From assembly GCA_905221605.1 (NCBI GenBank), contig CAJNDS010002719.1:122562-185061 (forward strand): DNA of 62,500 nucleotides, in the 5' to 3' direction. The stretch comes from Symbiodinium natans (lineage: Eukaryota; Sar; Dinophyceae; Suessiales; Symbiodiniaceae). Shown here one piece after another: positions 39,374-50,456 of this stretch. The translations under genes were made by a program, and so were the position numbers. Within the stretch, counting starts at the first letter, position 1. Each line of letters opens with the position of its first letter. Under the pieces are notes generated by a model. The model did not search any database, was not told the origin of the DNA, and worked only from the letters and a program-made list of their open reading frames with translations.

Positions 39374-39449
39374 TCAGGTCCCGGCAAATCAAAATCAGGC
39401 CGGCCATGTCCCAGCAAAGCTTAGGGATGCCATTGGGACCTTGATGCAT
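39374..39449 (-). CDS. Voltage-gated channel, early S1 exon
   Basis: Acceptor CCTGAG|ATG; frame MHQGPNGIPKLCWDMAGLIL then ICRDL. WDMxGLILI is the start of S1 in this channel class. The 3' end at a GA donor (CTGA|GAAC) leaves one base, as the next exon requires; a GT donor ten bases on would not. Confidence 0.5.
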
Positions 39450-39510
39450 CTCAGGGGAACGCAATACCTAAACCCTAAACCCTAAACCCTAAACCCTAAA
39501 CCCTAAACCC

Positions 39511-39584
39511 TTTTTGGTGTAGAGGGGCTGAAAAGGGAACCTATCCCCCAAAAAAAGGGAATGAGGGTCTAGTCTGGGTCCTAG
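39511..39584. mobile_element. Family D copy 3, right part only
   Basis: TTTTTGGTGTAGAGGGGCTG ... TCTGGGTCCTAG; the left part is replaced by a CCCTAAA array. Confidence 0.6.
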
Positions 39585-39659
39585 AATTTGAGGCCCCTGG
39601 CCTTTTTGCGGGGGCGGTCCGAGTCTCGGAGCCCTTCGGAGGGTGTGCATGTATACAAC

Positions 39660-39692
<33 letters not shown>

Positions 39693-39870
39693 GTGTGTGG
39701 TGTGTCTATATATGCAAATATGAGAGCGGGGGGGGGGGGGGAGGGTACCAACATAAACAAAACATTACATGCAAACAGAAATGCATATATATATATATAT
39801 GTATATATATATAGGTGTATATATATATATATAGGTATATACACATATATATATATATATACAACCCATG
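39660..39870. repeat. (TA)n microsatellites
   Basis: Several TATATATA runs separated by short unique sequence; ORFs over them are artefacts. Confidence 0.9.
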
Positions 39871-40548
39871 ATAAGGCGTCCCCATACTGTAAGCCCTAGC
39901 ATGCCCCGAGTGCCGGTATTTCAACCTGAGCTCCATGTAAACCCTTGCACCCCTGAGAGAGCAAATGCCAGAGGCCTTGGCAATCCTTCTCCGGCATGAA
40001 CTGTCTGCATCCTAAGCCCGAAAACCCGGATCCTGCGCAGATGGGACCCCTTGAAGGCAACCCGTAACCCTAAACCGTGTGCCCTGTAACCTGAACACTG
40101 AGGCATCTGAGCAAGGGGCTCAACGGCAAAGAAGGCAACCTATCAACGCGAGTCACCAGGAAAGAGGTGATACACTTTGTTCCCACGTGCCCGAAAGCAA
40201 CAGCCTGCACGTGCTGAGTGTTTGCGTTGCGGTAGCAACCTGTATCGAGCAACAGTCCGGGCGCCAAGGAACGACCAAGACCCCCGAACTAAGGAATTGG
40301 GGTTCAAGGCTTGAAGTTCAAGGGGGTATGTTCCCCAAGGTTCCCTAGTACCCCCCACTACTCCTAAGCTTCCCGAGGTACCGACCCCTCTGGAAGCCCC
40401 CTCCCTTAAGGACCCTGCTATTATACTCGAATGAGCAGAGCATGTGAGAAATAATGTTTAGCGGCTGTATATGCGGCTGTGTATGGCCAGGTGTCCCCAA
40501 AGTCTACCTGCGAATCGACAGCATCTTCAACCCCATGCCCTGAGCCTT

Positions 40549-40653
40549 ACTAGTACTTGCTTAAGAAGCCCCTCCAAAAACAAAGAGATTCTTCCTTATA
40601 AGGGAAATACAGGGATTATTCTCTGTTCGGGGGGGTTCTTAAGCAAATAGTAG
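40549..40653. mobile_element. MITE-like element, family F copy 2
   Basis: CTAGTACTTGCTTAAGAAGC and TTCTTAAGCAAATAGTAG ends. Confidence 0.8.
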
Positions 40654-40663
40654 CTTAGAGCCA

Positions 40664-40804
40664 GCCTGGGACTCTATTTACCTACCTCTTAGTAGTAGCT
40701 TCCCTTCAGTAGTAGGTAGAACCCATAACACTGTAGCCCTAAACCCTAAACCCTAAACCCTAAACCCTAAACCCTAAACCCTGAATGGTAAAGAGGGTTC
40801 CAGG
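40664..40804. mobile_element. Family G copy 3 with a telomeric insert
   Basis: CCTGGGACTCTATTTACCTAC left and GGTAAAGAGGGTTCCAGG right, split at 40737-40784 by seven CCCTAAA-type units. In copy 1 (4892-4982) the two halves are continuous. Confidence 0.75.
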
Positions 40805-41160
40805 ATACTCGCTCCACCGGCCGCCTGAGCACGGTCGCGGCGTTCTTCACGTTGATTCCTGAGAAGCCGAGCCATACAGACCCCAAACCCTAAACCCTAA
40901 ACCCTAAACCCTAAACCCCCTCAGCCCTAAACCGGTGACCTTAAACTCCACAAACCCTAAATCTTTTGGCCCTGAGGGTTGGGTTTTCTGTTAGGGTCCG
41001 AAACCTAAACCAGTTCTTGTCCTGGTCCTTAAATCCTGAATCCCCTCTCAGGTCCTCAAGCCCCAAGTCCGAGTTTAGGGCTTAGGGCTTAGGGCTTAGG
41101 GTTTAGGGTTTAGGGTTTAGGGTTTAGGGCTTAGGGCTTAGGGTTTAGGGTTTAGGGTTA

Positions 41161-41225
41161 ACGGTTGCGGAGCGCCCTAAACCACTCCAGGTGGCTGTTG
41201 AAGGGGTCGAGCTTCTCCCAAACCT
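41161..41225 (-). CDS. Candidate exon, unassigned
   Basis: Acceptor CTCAAG|GTT, frame VWEKLDPFNSHLEWFRALRN. It lies between the early-S1 exon of the channel and the end of the next gene, so it may be an N-terminal channel exon. Not confirmed by phase. Confidence 0.35.
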
Positions 41226-41377
41226 TGAGCCCTTAAGCCCTTAAGCCCTTCATCCCTTACAGAAACCCTAAAACCCCTAAACCCTAAACCCTAAACCCTA
41301 AACCCTAAACCCCAACACCGAATCAGCCCAGGCACGCAGCTGTGGGGAGCCCACCCCTGCATCCTGCGGCGTGCCCG

Positions 41378-41528
41378 CTTCTTAGGGTTTAGGGTTTAGG
41401 GTTTAGGGTTTAGGGTTTGGGGTTTAGGGTTTAGGGTTTAGGGTTTGGGGTTTAGGGTTTAGGGTTTAGGGTGTAGGGTTTGGGGTTTCGAGTTTAGGGT
41501 TTGGGGTTTGGGGTTCGGGGTTTAGGGC
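41378..41528. repeat. Interstitial telomeric tract (TTTAGGG / TTTGGGG)
   Basis: About 20 units with GGGGTTTAGGG and GGGGTTTGGGG variants. Confidence 0.9.
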
Positions 41529-41852
41529 TTTTGGTTGTGCCCTTATCTCACCAGACGTACAAGGTACAAGCTGCACGGAATGGAGTTTAAGGGGCTTGGG
41601 GTTCAGGGTTTAGGGTTTAGGGGTTCAAGAGTTAGGGTGTGGGAATAAGGGTTTAGGCCACTTTGCATGTCCAGGTTTGGGATCTGCGGACTCTACTACC
41701 CCACAGAGCGGCTTCCCATTCCCTGCGCGAAACTGCAGAACAGAAAAGCTTAAACCTCGAAACCGTCTAAACTTCATACATCCTAAAGCCTCCCGCTTTG
41801 AAACATAGCCCCTACTGTGGCACTGGCAACCGCACCCAGCGGACTAGCTAGT

Positions 41853-41918
41853 TCAGAACGCCACAGCTTCAACAAATTCCCCGGAACTTGAAGCAACTGC
41901 CGCGCCTGGCCCTGGACC
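41853..41918 (-). CDS. Unknown gene 2, last exon
   Basis: Acceptor GCTTCAG|GGT in phase 0; 21 codons GPGPGAAVASSSGEFVEAVA then F and TGA. The low-complexity Gly/Ala/Ser C-terminus continues exon 42091-42150. Confidence 0.55.
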   Translation of the reverse strand, partial: GPGPGAAVASSSGEFVEAVAF

Positions 41919-42090
41919 CTGAAGCCAAAATTCAGAAACCCATATTATCATAAGGGTATATAATGAGTAGGGAATGGGGTGGGAATGAGGTACCCTGTAT
42001 AATCCCTTAAAGGGCATATCTAGGGGGATATAGGGCACCTCATTCCCAACAGTCAGAAAAAAAGGTGGCAAAAGGGTACCACTGGGCTAC
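41919..42090 (-). other. 172-nt intron derived from a family A element
   Basis: The intron starts GTAGCCCAGTGGTACCC, the family A terminus itself, and contains a second palindrome (41980-42048, TGGGAATGAGGTACCCT ... AGGGCACCTCATTCCCA) nested in it. Confidence 0.6.
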
Positions 42091-42150
42091 CGAAGGGGCA
42101 TCTTCGATCTCGGCGAGGTCGGCCGCCACGTTGTTCTGCAGCATGGACCC
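42091..42150 (-). CDS. Unknown gene 2, exon
   Basis: Acceptor TTCACAG|GGG; exactly 20 codons GSMLQNNVAADLAEIEDAPS; donor TCG|GTAGCCCAG is the end of a family A element. Phase 0 on both sides. Confidence 0.65.
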
Positions 42151-42182
42151 CTGTGAAGTGCTAGGGATGTGGAGGTTTGCGA

Positions 42183-42275
42183 ACGTAGGGGAGCCCCCAT
42201 TGTAGACCCCCCAGTTGTAGGATCCCCTTATAAAAAGGACCCCAATAAGGTACCCCTAATTTCGGAAACCCCCTA
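42183..42275. mobile_element. MITE-like element, family N copy 1 (in intron)
   Basis: GGGGAGCCCCCATTGTAG ... GGATCCCCTTATAAAAAGG ... AAACCCCCTA; related to 55331-55432 and 61849-62040. Confidence 0.4.
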
Positions 42276-42349
42276 AGCCCTAAGCCCTAAGCCCTAACCC
42301 CCAAGCCCCAAGCCCTAAGCCCTCAACCCTAACCCCGATTCCAACAGGC

Positions 42350-42418
42350 CTTCCTCCAGAGGGGCGAAATGTTGTACTTCGCTTGCGCCCTCTCCGGAAG
42401 TGGCGAGCCGGAGCCTCC
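42350..42418 (-). CDS. Unknown gene 2, exon
   Basis: Acceptor ACTCAG|GGA; exactly 23 codons GGSGSPLPERAQAKYNISPL then WRK; GC donor AAG|GCCTGT. Phase 0 to phase 0, in frame with exons 42774-42835 and 42091-42150. Confidence 0.65.
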
Positions 42419-42773
42419 CTGAGTCAATGGTTTAGGGTTTAGGGCTTAGGGTTTAGGGTTCACTTTCAGGGTTAAGGGTGTGATGTTGGCACTAGGGTTT
42501 AAAGTTTAGGGTTCAGTGTTTGGGTCGAGGGTTGGGGGCCGAACGCTCTCTCAAACAAAATCTGTGAAACCCAACCCTGAACCCTACCTGAACCCTAAAA
42601 AGCCCTCTGACAAACCGATATGGCCAGTATACCGCCGAAAATCCCCCCTCAAACAATAAGCCTCGAAGCCAGCCTAAACCCCAAACCCCAAACCCTAAAC
42701 CCTAAACCCTCAACACTAAACCCTAAACCCTAAACCCTAAACCCTAAACCCTAAACCCTACACCCTACGCTAC

Positions 42774-42835
42774 AGCGTCATTCAGTTTGGCTGCCACGTC
42801 ATGGAGGTGATTGCTGGAGCCACTTTTCGCCTCGG
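42774..42835 (-). CDS. Unknown gene 2, exon
   Basis: Acceptor CTTACAG|CC; two bases complete a serine from the exon upstream, then 20 codons EAKSGSSNHLHDVAAKLNDA; donor GCT|GTAGCG. No domain recognised. Confidence 0.65.
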
Positions 42836-42953
42836 CTGTAAGATTTGGGCTTCGGACCCTAAACCCTAAACCCTAAACCCTAAACCCCAAACCCTAAGCC
42901 CTAAGCCCTAAGCCCTAAGCCCTAAACCCTAAACCCTAACAATCGCTTTAGGC
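42836..42953 (-). other. 118-nt intron that is almost entirely telomeric repeat
   Basis: Read on the gene strand: GC donor, GCCTAAAGCG, about 12 TTTAGGG/CTTAGGG units, then GAAGCCCAAATCTTACAG. Both flanking exons match in phase (T|CC). Confidence 0.65.
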
Positions 42954-43005
42954 ATGTGGGCACAGAACTGGCATGACGCTTCCGAAGTTCAAAAAAGAGG
43001 AGTTG
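42954..43005 (-). CDS. Unknown gene 2, exon (most upstream one confirmed)
   Basis: Acceptor GTTGAG|CAA; 17 codons QLLFFELRKRHASSVPT plus one base; GC donor ACAT|GCCTAA. Further upstream exons were not established; an open island at 43650-43715 is a candidate. Confidence 0.5.
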
Positions 43006-43019
43006 CTCAACGCCCCGCA

Positions 43020-43340
43020 CCAGAAACAAGGGTTTTGGGGTTTTGGGGTTTAGGTTTAGGGGTTAGGGGTTTAGAGGTTTTGGGGTTCAGGTTGAGGGTT
43101 TTGGGGTTTAGGGGTTAGGGGTTTAGGGGTTTAGGGGTTTAGGGGTTTAGGGGTTTAGGGGTTTAGGGGTTTAGGGGTTTGGGGGTTTCGGGGTTTAGGG
43201 GTTTAGGGGTTTAGGGGTTTAGGGGTTTAGGGGTTTAGGGGTTAGGGGTTTAGGGGTTTGGGGGTTTTGGGGGTTATGGGTTTAGAGGTTTTGGGGTTTA
43301 GGGCTTTAGGGGTTTAGGGTTTGGGGTTTAGGGGTATGAG
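43020..43340. repeat. Telomere-variant octamer array (GGGGTTTA)
   Basis: About 30 units of GGGGTTTA with GGGGTTTT and GGGGTTA variants, an octamer version of the heptamer. Confidence 0.9.
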
Positions 43341-43734
43341 GGTTTATGGGGTTCAGGGTTTGGTTTTCCGCGTTGGTTTTCAGGGTTTGGTTTCAGGGTT
43401 TAGGACGCAACCTTAGCCCCCAATCCCATGCCGTAGACCCTAAAATCCTGCGAGCCCCTACCTTCTAATATAAGAATAGGTTCAAAACCTATAACCCTGC
43501 AGGCCCCTAACCTTTTCACCCTATAACCCCTTGCCCTAAACCCTAAACCCTAAACCCTAAACCCTAAACCCCAAACCCCAAACCCGATGAACCCTAAACC
43601 CAAATCCCTAAAGTCCACAGCCCTGGAGAAAAAAACAAAACTCGCACGGCCGGCGGCCAAGCCCTGCGAAGGCTGCGCTGAGAAGACCATGGAGGGTCGC
43701 GTGGAGCTGAGCCTCGGAATAGGGTTTGGGGTTT

Positions 43735-44000
43735 AGGGTTCATAGGGTTCAGGGTTCAGGGTTTAGGGTTTAGGGTTTAGGGTTTTGGGTTTAGGGCTTA
43801 GGGTTCATGGGGTTCATAGGGTTCATAGGGTTCATAGGGTTCATAGGGTTCATGGAGTTCATAGGGTTCATAGGGTTCATAGGGTTCATAGGGTTCATAG
43901 GGTTCATAGGGTTCATAGGGTTCATAGGGTTCATAGGGTTCATAGGATTCACGGGGTTCATAGGGTTCATAGGGTTCATAGGGTTCATAGGGTTTAGGAC
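43735..44000. repeat. Telomere-variant 9-mer array (GGGTTCATA)
   Basis: About 22 perfect GGGTTCATA units flanked by TTTAGGG units. The period of nine keeps three frames open on each strand, so predicted proteins here are artefacts. Confidence 0.95.
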
Positions 44001-44066
44001 AACTCAACTTGGGGAAGAGAAGTTTTCAAGCCCCAGACCCCTTAAACAGGTACAGCACTGCTGAGT

Positions 44067-44168
44067 GAGGTCTTCGTAGGGAATTGGGGGAGTAAGGGTT
44101 ATATGGGGGATATGACGTAACTTCATACCCCCCCTTAGCCCTTACTCCCAAGTCCCTACGAATGCCTC
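44067..44168. mobile_element. MITE-like palindromic element, family O
   Basis: GAGGTCTTCGTAGGGA and TCCCTACGAATGCCTC inverted ends; internal GGGGGAGTAAGGG and CCCTTACTCCC pair as well. Confidence 0.75.
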
Positions 44169-46975
44169 AATTTAGCAACGAGAGTGAGGAGAGAGAGAAA
44201 AAAAGAGAACGAGTTTCATCGAAGCCCTCAGGGCAGTGGGTGCGTTTCAGCGCAGAGGCCTAAACACAACTCACCAGGTTGGGATTGGAGGCACCCTAGT
44301 TCCCTTACTTCCTACAAAAGAACGGGTAAGTCTCTCGCGCTCTTGCGATTCTTTTCTTATGGGCCTTCTTTCTGCTTCTATGTTGTTCTTTATCTTTCTC
44401 TATCTCTGTTTCTTTATCTCTCTCTCTCTCTCTCTCTCCCTCCCTCTCCCTTTTGCATGCATGAAGGCATGCATACACTACATACACAGCTACTTAATTA
44501 TGCAACTCTAGATATATACATATATATATATAGACAGAACTCTCACACCTGAGCCCAGAAAGCCTAAACCCGCAGCTCCCTCTGCACACAACAAGGGGGG
44601 AGTTTCCGCCAGGGCCCGGGCTGAGAAACGACTTCCGCCTGCTCCAGCGATTCCTGCCGCGTCTTGCTAGGGCCCTTCGAAGGTTTGCTGAGGGTTTAGG
44701 GCTAGGACCTTCACTTCTTTTTCGAACATTTCCTTTTCTAAATGTTTTCACTTCTTTTACAAAGTTATTAAAAAGGAGCTCCTGGATCTGGAAATCATGT
44801 GTCTTTTGCTACAGAGCTACGAACGAAAGACCATTCTTGCTTCCTTCTTGATCACTAAATCCCCCCTCCCATTCTCCGCTCATGCAAACGCCTTGTTCCT
44901 GTTCGTCCAAAAGGTCGCGCGTTAAGAAAACTAGGGTTTCGGGTTTAGGGGTCGCAAACTCTACGCCGGGCTGAAGTCTTCGAAGCCTCACTTCTGATGA
45001 TGCGCTCAGGCTGTAGGGGGCCATCAGGCGCGCATGCCAAGGGCGAATGGGTATAGGGTTTTGGGCTTATAGGGCTCAAGCCTCTGCCATACTATACCAG
45101 TCTGCACGATAGGGCTCTTGAGGGAGGGGGGCTCATGGGGGGTAGGTACCTAGGGAACCTTAGGGAAGCTGAGGGAGTAGTCGGGAGTATTCGGGAATAC
45201 CTCCAAACCCCTAGTGCAAAAAACGACTACAAAACACACCTGCAAAGGGCGAATCCCGGTGTTAAGCCCCATACGCCCTAAAGGTTTAGGGTTTAGGGTC
45301 TAGGTTTCCAAGTATAGAGCCTCCATGTACCATGTACCCTGAAAGCTACTCCAAGCAGCCCCCTGAAGGTACACCTAGACCCTGATTAAGGGGCACTTGC
45401 GGGGCACAAAGAAACAAACATCCTTGGTTTAGGGTTTAGGGCTTAGGGTTTAGGACTAAACCACAAAGACCAAAACGCGGGTAGACTCTAAACTCCAAAC
45501 ATCCCAAACACCCCCGTCGAAGGAACCGACGTCCCCGCCTCCTCTTCCTCTCCTAGGCCCAGCTGCTCCCGCAACAGCCTCGAGAAGGGGTTTCGGGTTT
45601 AGGGTTTAGGGTTTAGGGTTGAGGGTTTCGGGTTGCGGCTTAGGGTGTCGCAGTTTTGGGGCTCAGGGAGACAATTCTTCTGGGGTTTCAGAGGGTGAGC
45701 CACAAAACGGACGGAGGCCCTGGACCCCAAAACCCCAAGTCCTGAATGGGATGATGCGTGGCATCTCAGGGACCATGATCACGTCGCTCAAGCCCGAGCC
45801 CGAAACCCTACACCCTAAACCCGAAACCCCAGACTAGAAAACCCGAGACCCCAGAAGCCTTGAGCATGAGATCTGCAGGAACACAAGCTCCCCAAACCCT
45901 AACCTCTAAACCCTAAACTTACGAAGGTCTTCACGGGATGTGCTGGGAGGTTCCTACAACCTCAACACCCAAGCCGAGCGCCGATTGCAGCAAGGCAACT
46001 TGTTCTCTTCTGCCAGGAGCTTCACCCCCTTCCGACACCTCCCAAGACAAACACAAGCTGAGCAGACCTGGCCCCCCCAAAAACCTAAAGCACAAAAACC
46101 TAAACCCAAGAGGGTGAGGGGATTTGGGCTCGGGGAACCCTAAACCCTAAACCCCAAACCCCAAACCCTAAACCCTAAACCCGACTCCCAGACTCCCAGA
46201 CTCCCAGACTCCAAACTCTAAGCGCAGGCCGAAACCCTGTCACCCCCCCGCCTTAGCACACCCTAACTGGACCTCCAACCTCGGTTTCACCCTTGGTTAA
46301 AGTCCTCTGAGAAAGGACTTCTTAACATGATCCTCTTCAACACAAGAAGGGCACATGTAAAAAAATATCCCACGGTCAACTGGGAAACCTTTCACTGGTG
46401 GCTGCGCGTAGGGGAGGCGCGAATAAGGGCGGGGATAACGCGAAATCACCATGGCAAGCCGAGAAAAACATGTCAAACAGGAACAACAACCAGCAGAAAC
46501 CACTGCCTTCTGCCTCGCCCAACAGGCCGTCAGCTCTAAGGAAAGTACCATAAACCCATAAGCCTAAACCCTAAATTAAACCTAACCCTGAACCCGAACC
46601 TAAAACCACTACTGTAACACCCCCCAACCATGGGCTATAAAGCTTTAGGCCGGCCCTCTCAAGCCTAACTCCCTCCTGAGCTTGAAATCCCCGAACCGCC
46701 CCCGCCCCACCTTTTTGGCAAACAACTTGTCCGCTGTGTTGTTACACCACCCCTCCCCCCCTGTGTGCGACACTTGAATGACCCAACCGTGAAAGACGTA
46801 TGACCCCAACCGCAACAAAGGTTACATCGGGCGCAGATTCTGCCCTGCGCTTTGAGCCGCCACTCTGCGGACTCTTTTGCTCACTTTCACTTTACTCAGC
46901 GCTCGGTCGGCAACTCGCTTGCAGGAAGCCCTGAACCCTAAACCCTAAACCCTAAGCCCTAAACCCTAAACAGCC
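44169..46975. other. Stretch without a confident gene
   Basis: CT-rich tract (44395-44455), TA tract (44510-44530), degenerate telomeric fragments and unique islands. Nothing with consistent splice phase was found. Confidence 0.4.
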
Positions 46976-46977
46976 AG

Positions 46978-47135
46978 CCCGGCATGCCCAGCATCCTCCG
47001 AGCCCGCGGGGGGGACCATCTCCAGCAGCCAATCCGTGCCAGAAGGGGCCGCAAAGTCACCGATGCCATGCGAACCTCCCCTGTGCTCCTTGCAGCTTTC
47101 CATTTTGGCATCTGCGCCGGTACCACAGACATCAG
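46978..47135 (-). CDS. Candidate exon, unassigned
   Basis: Open minus frame with CGTGADAKMESCKEHRGGSH and GTDWLLEMVPPAGSEDAGHA. Plausible composition, but two other frames are open and no phase partner was found. Confidence 0.25.
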
Positions 47136-48037
47136 TGTAGGCAATGGCGGGACTTTATCTCAAGATGGCCGAAAACCGGCTGAAACCCTTCCAAGAGCTC
47201 TAGGGATTTAGGTTTTAGGGTTTGGGATTTAGGGTCGGTTTAGGGTTTTAGGGCTTAAGGTGTAGGGGTTTACGGTTGGGGTTTCGGCTATCAAGAAGGT
47301 ACTTGGATGCGAAACCATTAGCTTCAGAATACGTTGTGAAGTTGGCATTGGGTTGAGGATCAACTTGAAATGCGATCTGGGGTTCAGGGCAACACAAACG
47401 ATCTCCAACGTATGGAACCCCTAAACGCTAAACTGCAAACCCTAAACCCTAAACCCTAAACCCCAAACCCTAAACCCTAAACCCTAAAACCCTAAACCGA
47501 AAGATCGGATCTTAGTGTCTTGGGCTCAGGCTGGAGAAGCAACTCTAGCAGTTCTGAAGCTCTGCCCGCGGCAGTCGACATGGTTCTTCCTGAGAGGATT
47601 GCAAGAAAGGGCTTAGGGCTTAGGGCTTAGGGTTTAGGGTTTAGGGTTTAGGATTCAGGGTTTCTGAACTCTAAGCCCTGAACCCCAAACCCGCCCGGAC
47701 AAAGCCCAAATTGCGGGGCTCGAAGGAGATTTAGCGTTTAGGGGCGGGGGATACGCGAAGGATTTCTTCGCTCCAGGTCTCCTTCAGCTTCTTCCTGCAG
47801 AACTAACTTCCAAGCCCGCAGTATACATAGTAGTGAACACGACCTCCACGAAGAGACATGCGGACAAGGGTACAGCACCCTGACCAAAGCACTGGCTTGA
47901 GGGCGCTGTTCACAAGTAGTGGTAATGTTTGTTTTACGAACCCCAGCCTAAACTATAAAGCAGGATTCTTACAGCCAGCACTGAACTTGCCCCCCAGACC
48001 ATCCCCGGCCTGGCAGCCCTAGCTTGGGAATAGAACC

Positions 48038-48144
48038 AGGACCCAGGAGTAACCGAAGAATGGGGCCCCTTTTTGTTGTAGAGGGGGTTAGAAGGGAACC
48101 CAAAGCCTGAAAACAGGGAATAAGGGCCTACTCCGGGTCCTAGA
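48038..48144. mobile_element. MITE-like element, family D copy 4
   Basis: AGGACCCAGGAGTAACC ... GGGCCTACTCCGGGTCCTAG. Confidence 0.75.
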
Positions 48145-48416
48145 CTATAGGGTGAGGGGGAAGGATCGCCATGGGATCGTGGTGTTGGGTAGCAAAGCTC
48201 CTCTCAGCCAAACGACGCCAAGAGGCGACCCCAAAGGAAGTAGAATCCCAACGGCTCGGCGCAGTCTTATACAGTACCCTCAGCAAAGGAAGATGTGGAA
48301 CATTTTTTATGGATCTTACACGACTAAACAAGCCAATCCGAAGGGGGCTGCAGAAAGGACTTGTGGTGCTTGCTTTATGGGTGTGCCTGGACGGATGCCT
48401 GCGCATGCGCGCCTAG
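48145..48416. other. Open island of uncertain coding strand
   Basis: About 270 bp of non-repeat sequence with open frames of 80-100 codons on both strands. None has a recognisable domain. It may contain an exon. Confidence 0.25.
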
Positions 48417-48770
48417 ACTCAACCTGGACGGTACACCCTGCACTTCTTTGGACTAAACCCTAAACCCCAAACCCTAAACCCCAAGGCCAATATTCACCGC
48501 GGCTTGAGCCAGTGAAGCTGCCATGCACACGGGAGATGACAGAACATGGGAACACCCCAGCTTCACTGCTTCTGCTAAGAGCAACAACCAAAAGCTTAGT
48601 GCTTCGCCCTAAACCCGAAACCCGAAACCCGAAACCCGAAACAGGAAACCCTAGAGTGCAAGGGGCCACCTGCGGGTATCCTCTTCCTTCGGCAAGTCCG
48701 AGGCTTGTTTTGAAGGCACACGGCTCACCCCTGAACCTCGATGTAGGCCCTGTAAACTTAAAGGTTAGGT

Positions 48771-48847
48771 TTTAGGGTTTAGGGTTTAGGGTTTAGGGTT
48801 TAGGGTTTAGGGTTTAGGGTTTAGGGTTTAGGGTTTAGGGTTTAGGG
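48771..48847. repeat. Pure interstitial telomeric array (TTTAGGG), about 11 units
   Basis: Perfect heptamers. Confidence 0.95.
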
Positions 48848-48949
48848 AACCATGTTCATGAAGAAAAGGGCTGTTAGCACTTTTGGCTGAGCACCCCGAA
48901 GTCCCAAAGCCATGAGTAGCCACAGGAGCCAACTTGACCGAGACTTCGT

Positions 48950-49060
48950 CTAAACCCAGGAGTATCCTAAGATTAAAAAAGGGGTATCCTTTTGGTTGTA
49001 AGGGGATTATGAGGTAACCCCAACCCCTGAAAAAAGAAAATAAGGGCCTACTCCGTGTAG
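48950..49060. mobile_element. MITE-like element, family D copy 5
   Basis: CTAAACCCAGGAGTATCCTAA ... GGGCCTACTCCGTGTAG. Confidence 0.65.
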
Positions 49061-50456
49061 GACAGTCACCCGAAACCCTTGCCCTAAACCCTACACCCCC
49101 CTGAACCCCTAAACCCTAAACCCCTGACCCTAAACCCGTACCCCCCCCCCCCCCCCCCCAAACCCTAAACCCATGACCCTAAACCCTAAGCCCATTTTGG
49201 AGCTGGAGCCCCAAGCCCGAAAACTAAGTACAGGTATCTATAAACCACCAACGCCGTTTTCGGGAATCCCCAAACAACCCAAGCAACTCGAACATGCCCC
49301 CCCGCCCCCCCCCCCCCCCCCCCCCCCCCGCTTCCCTGCCCTCCACCCTCTCCCCTTTGGGTCCTTCCCACACCCCCAGTCATAAACTTCAAGCTTTTAA
49401 CTGTTCTAAGTCTAAGCTCCAATCGCAATCCGTTTTGGGCTTCATGCTTGGGACCCAGGACACTCACTCAACCCCCTAAACCCTGAAGCCTAGGCCCTTA
49501 ACGCCAAACACCCCAAACCCTAAACCCCAAACCCTAAACCCTAAAACCCTAAATCCGAAAAGCCCAGGCCACCGCCAACCTCCTCCCGGCCAAGGCCACC
49601 AGGCCCAGCGCCCGGGCCCAGGTGGCGCCCCCGACATGCGCCAGAGTGGAAAGCCTCGTTCTCTGTCTTCGGGCTTAGGGTTTGGTTTAGTGTTTAGGGA
49701 TTAGGGTTTCAGAAAGGGTTTAAGGTTTAGAGAGGGTTTATGGTTCAGGGTTCAGGGTTTGTTTCTGGTTAGTCATAGAGTTAGATGTCGTAGCCCAAAG
49801 AGGTATGATAGTTTCCCGACTCATAACCCAGTCGCGACGACCCAGGGGTCTAGTAGGGTTTATTAATTCAGGGACTCGACAACTTCATTAGAGGTTTTCT
49901 CCCCTACGATTACACATAGGCAACCCTAAACCCGAACTCAACAGAACGGCTCTTTGGGGGACCCGCAACGGGAGCCACGCAAAAATCTAAGGTAGTGGTG
50001 GTGCCCTCTGCCTAAGGATTCGAAGTCCGGGGATTAGGCCGTAGGGCTTCCGTTGTTTAGGGTTTAGGGTTTAGGGTTTAGGGTTTCGGGTTTAGGGTTT
50101 AGGGTTTAGGGTTTAGGGTTTTGCGTGCTATTGGCTTTTTACAGGGTGTACAGGATTCGTAGGGACCCCATGCAAGTCATGCAGTCTCATCCCTGCGGGA
50201 ACGAGCCTACCGCTACTTGTGAGGGCGGCGAAAACCCGACGAATCATAAGGGTCTATAGAGTCGAGGGTTGGCATATACTGTCTGCAATCTTCCTCAATC
50301 CTTGCAGCTACACGTCCTACAAGTTACAAGACCAACCCTTGAAGACAAGGTTTGAGGGCCCTAAATCCAAAACCCTGAACCCTAAACCCTGAACTCTAAA
50401 CCCAAAACCCTAGCCCTAAACCCTAAACCCTAAACCCCAAACCCTAAACCCTAAAC

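Noticed and set aside
39588-39899. ORFs rich in YIYIYI
   Set aside because: TA microsatellites.
43785-44064. Four overlapping repeat-protein ORFs on both strands
   Set aside because: Same cause: GGGTTCATA array of period nine.
44184-44552. Plus-strand 122-codon ORF with leucine/serine-rich C-terminus
   Set aside because: The hydrophobic part is a CT microsatellite and the end a TA tract.
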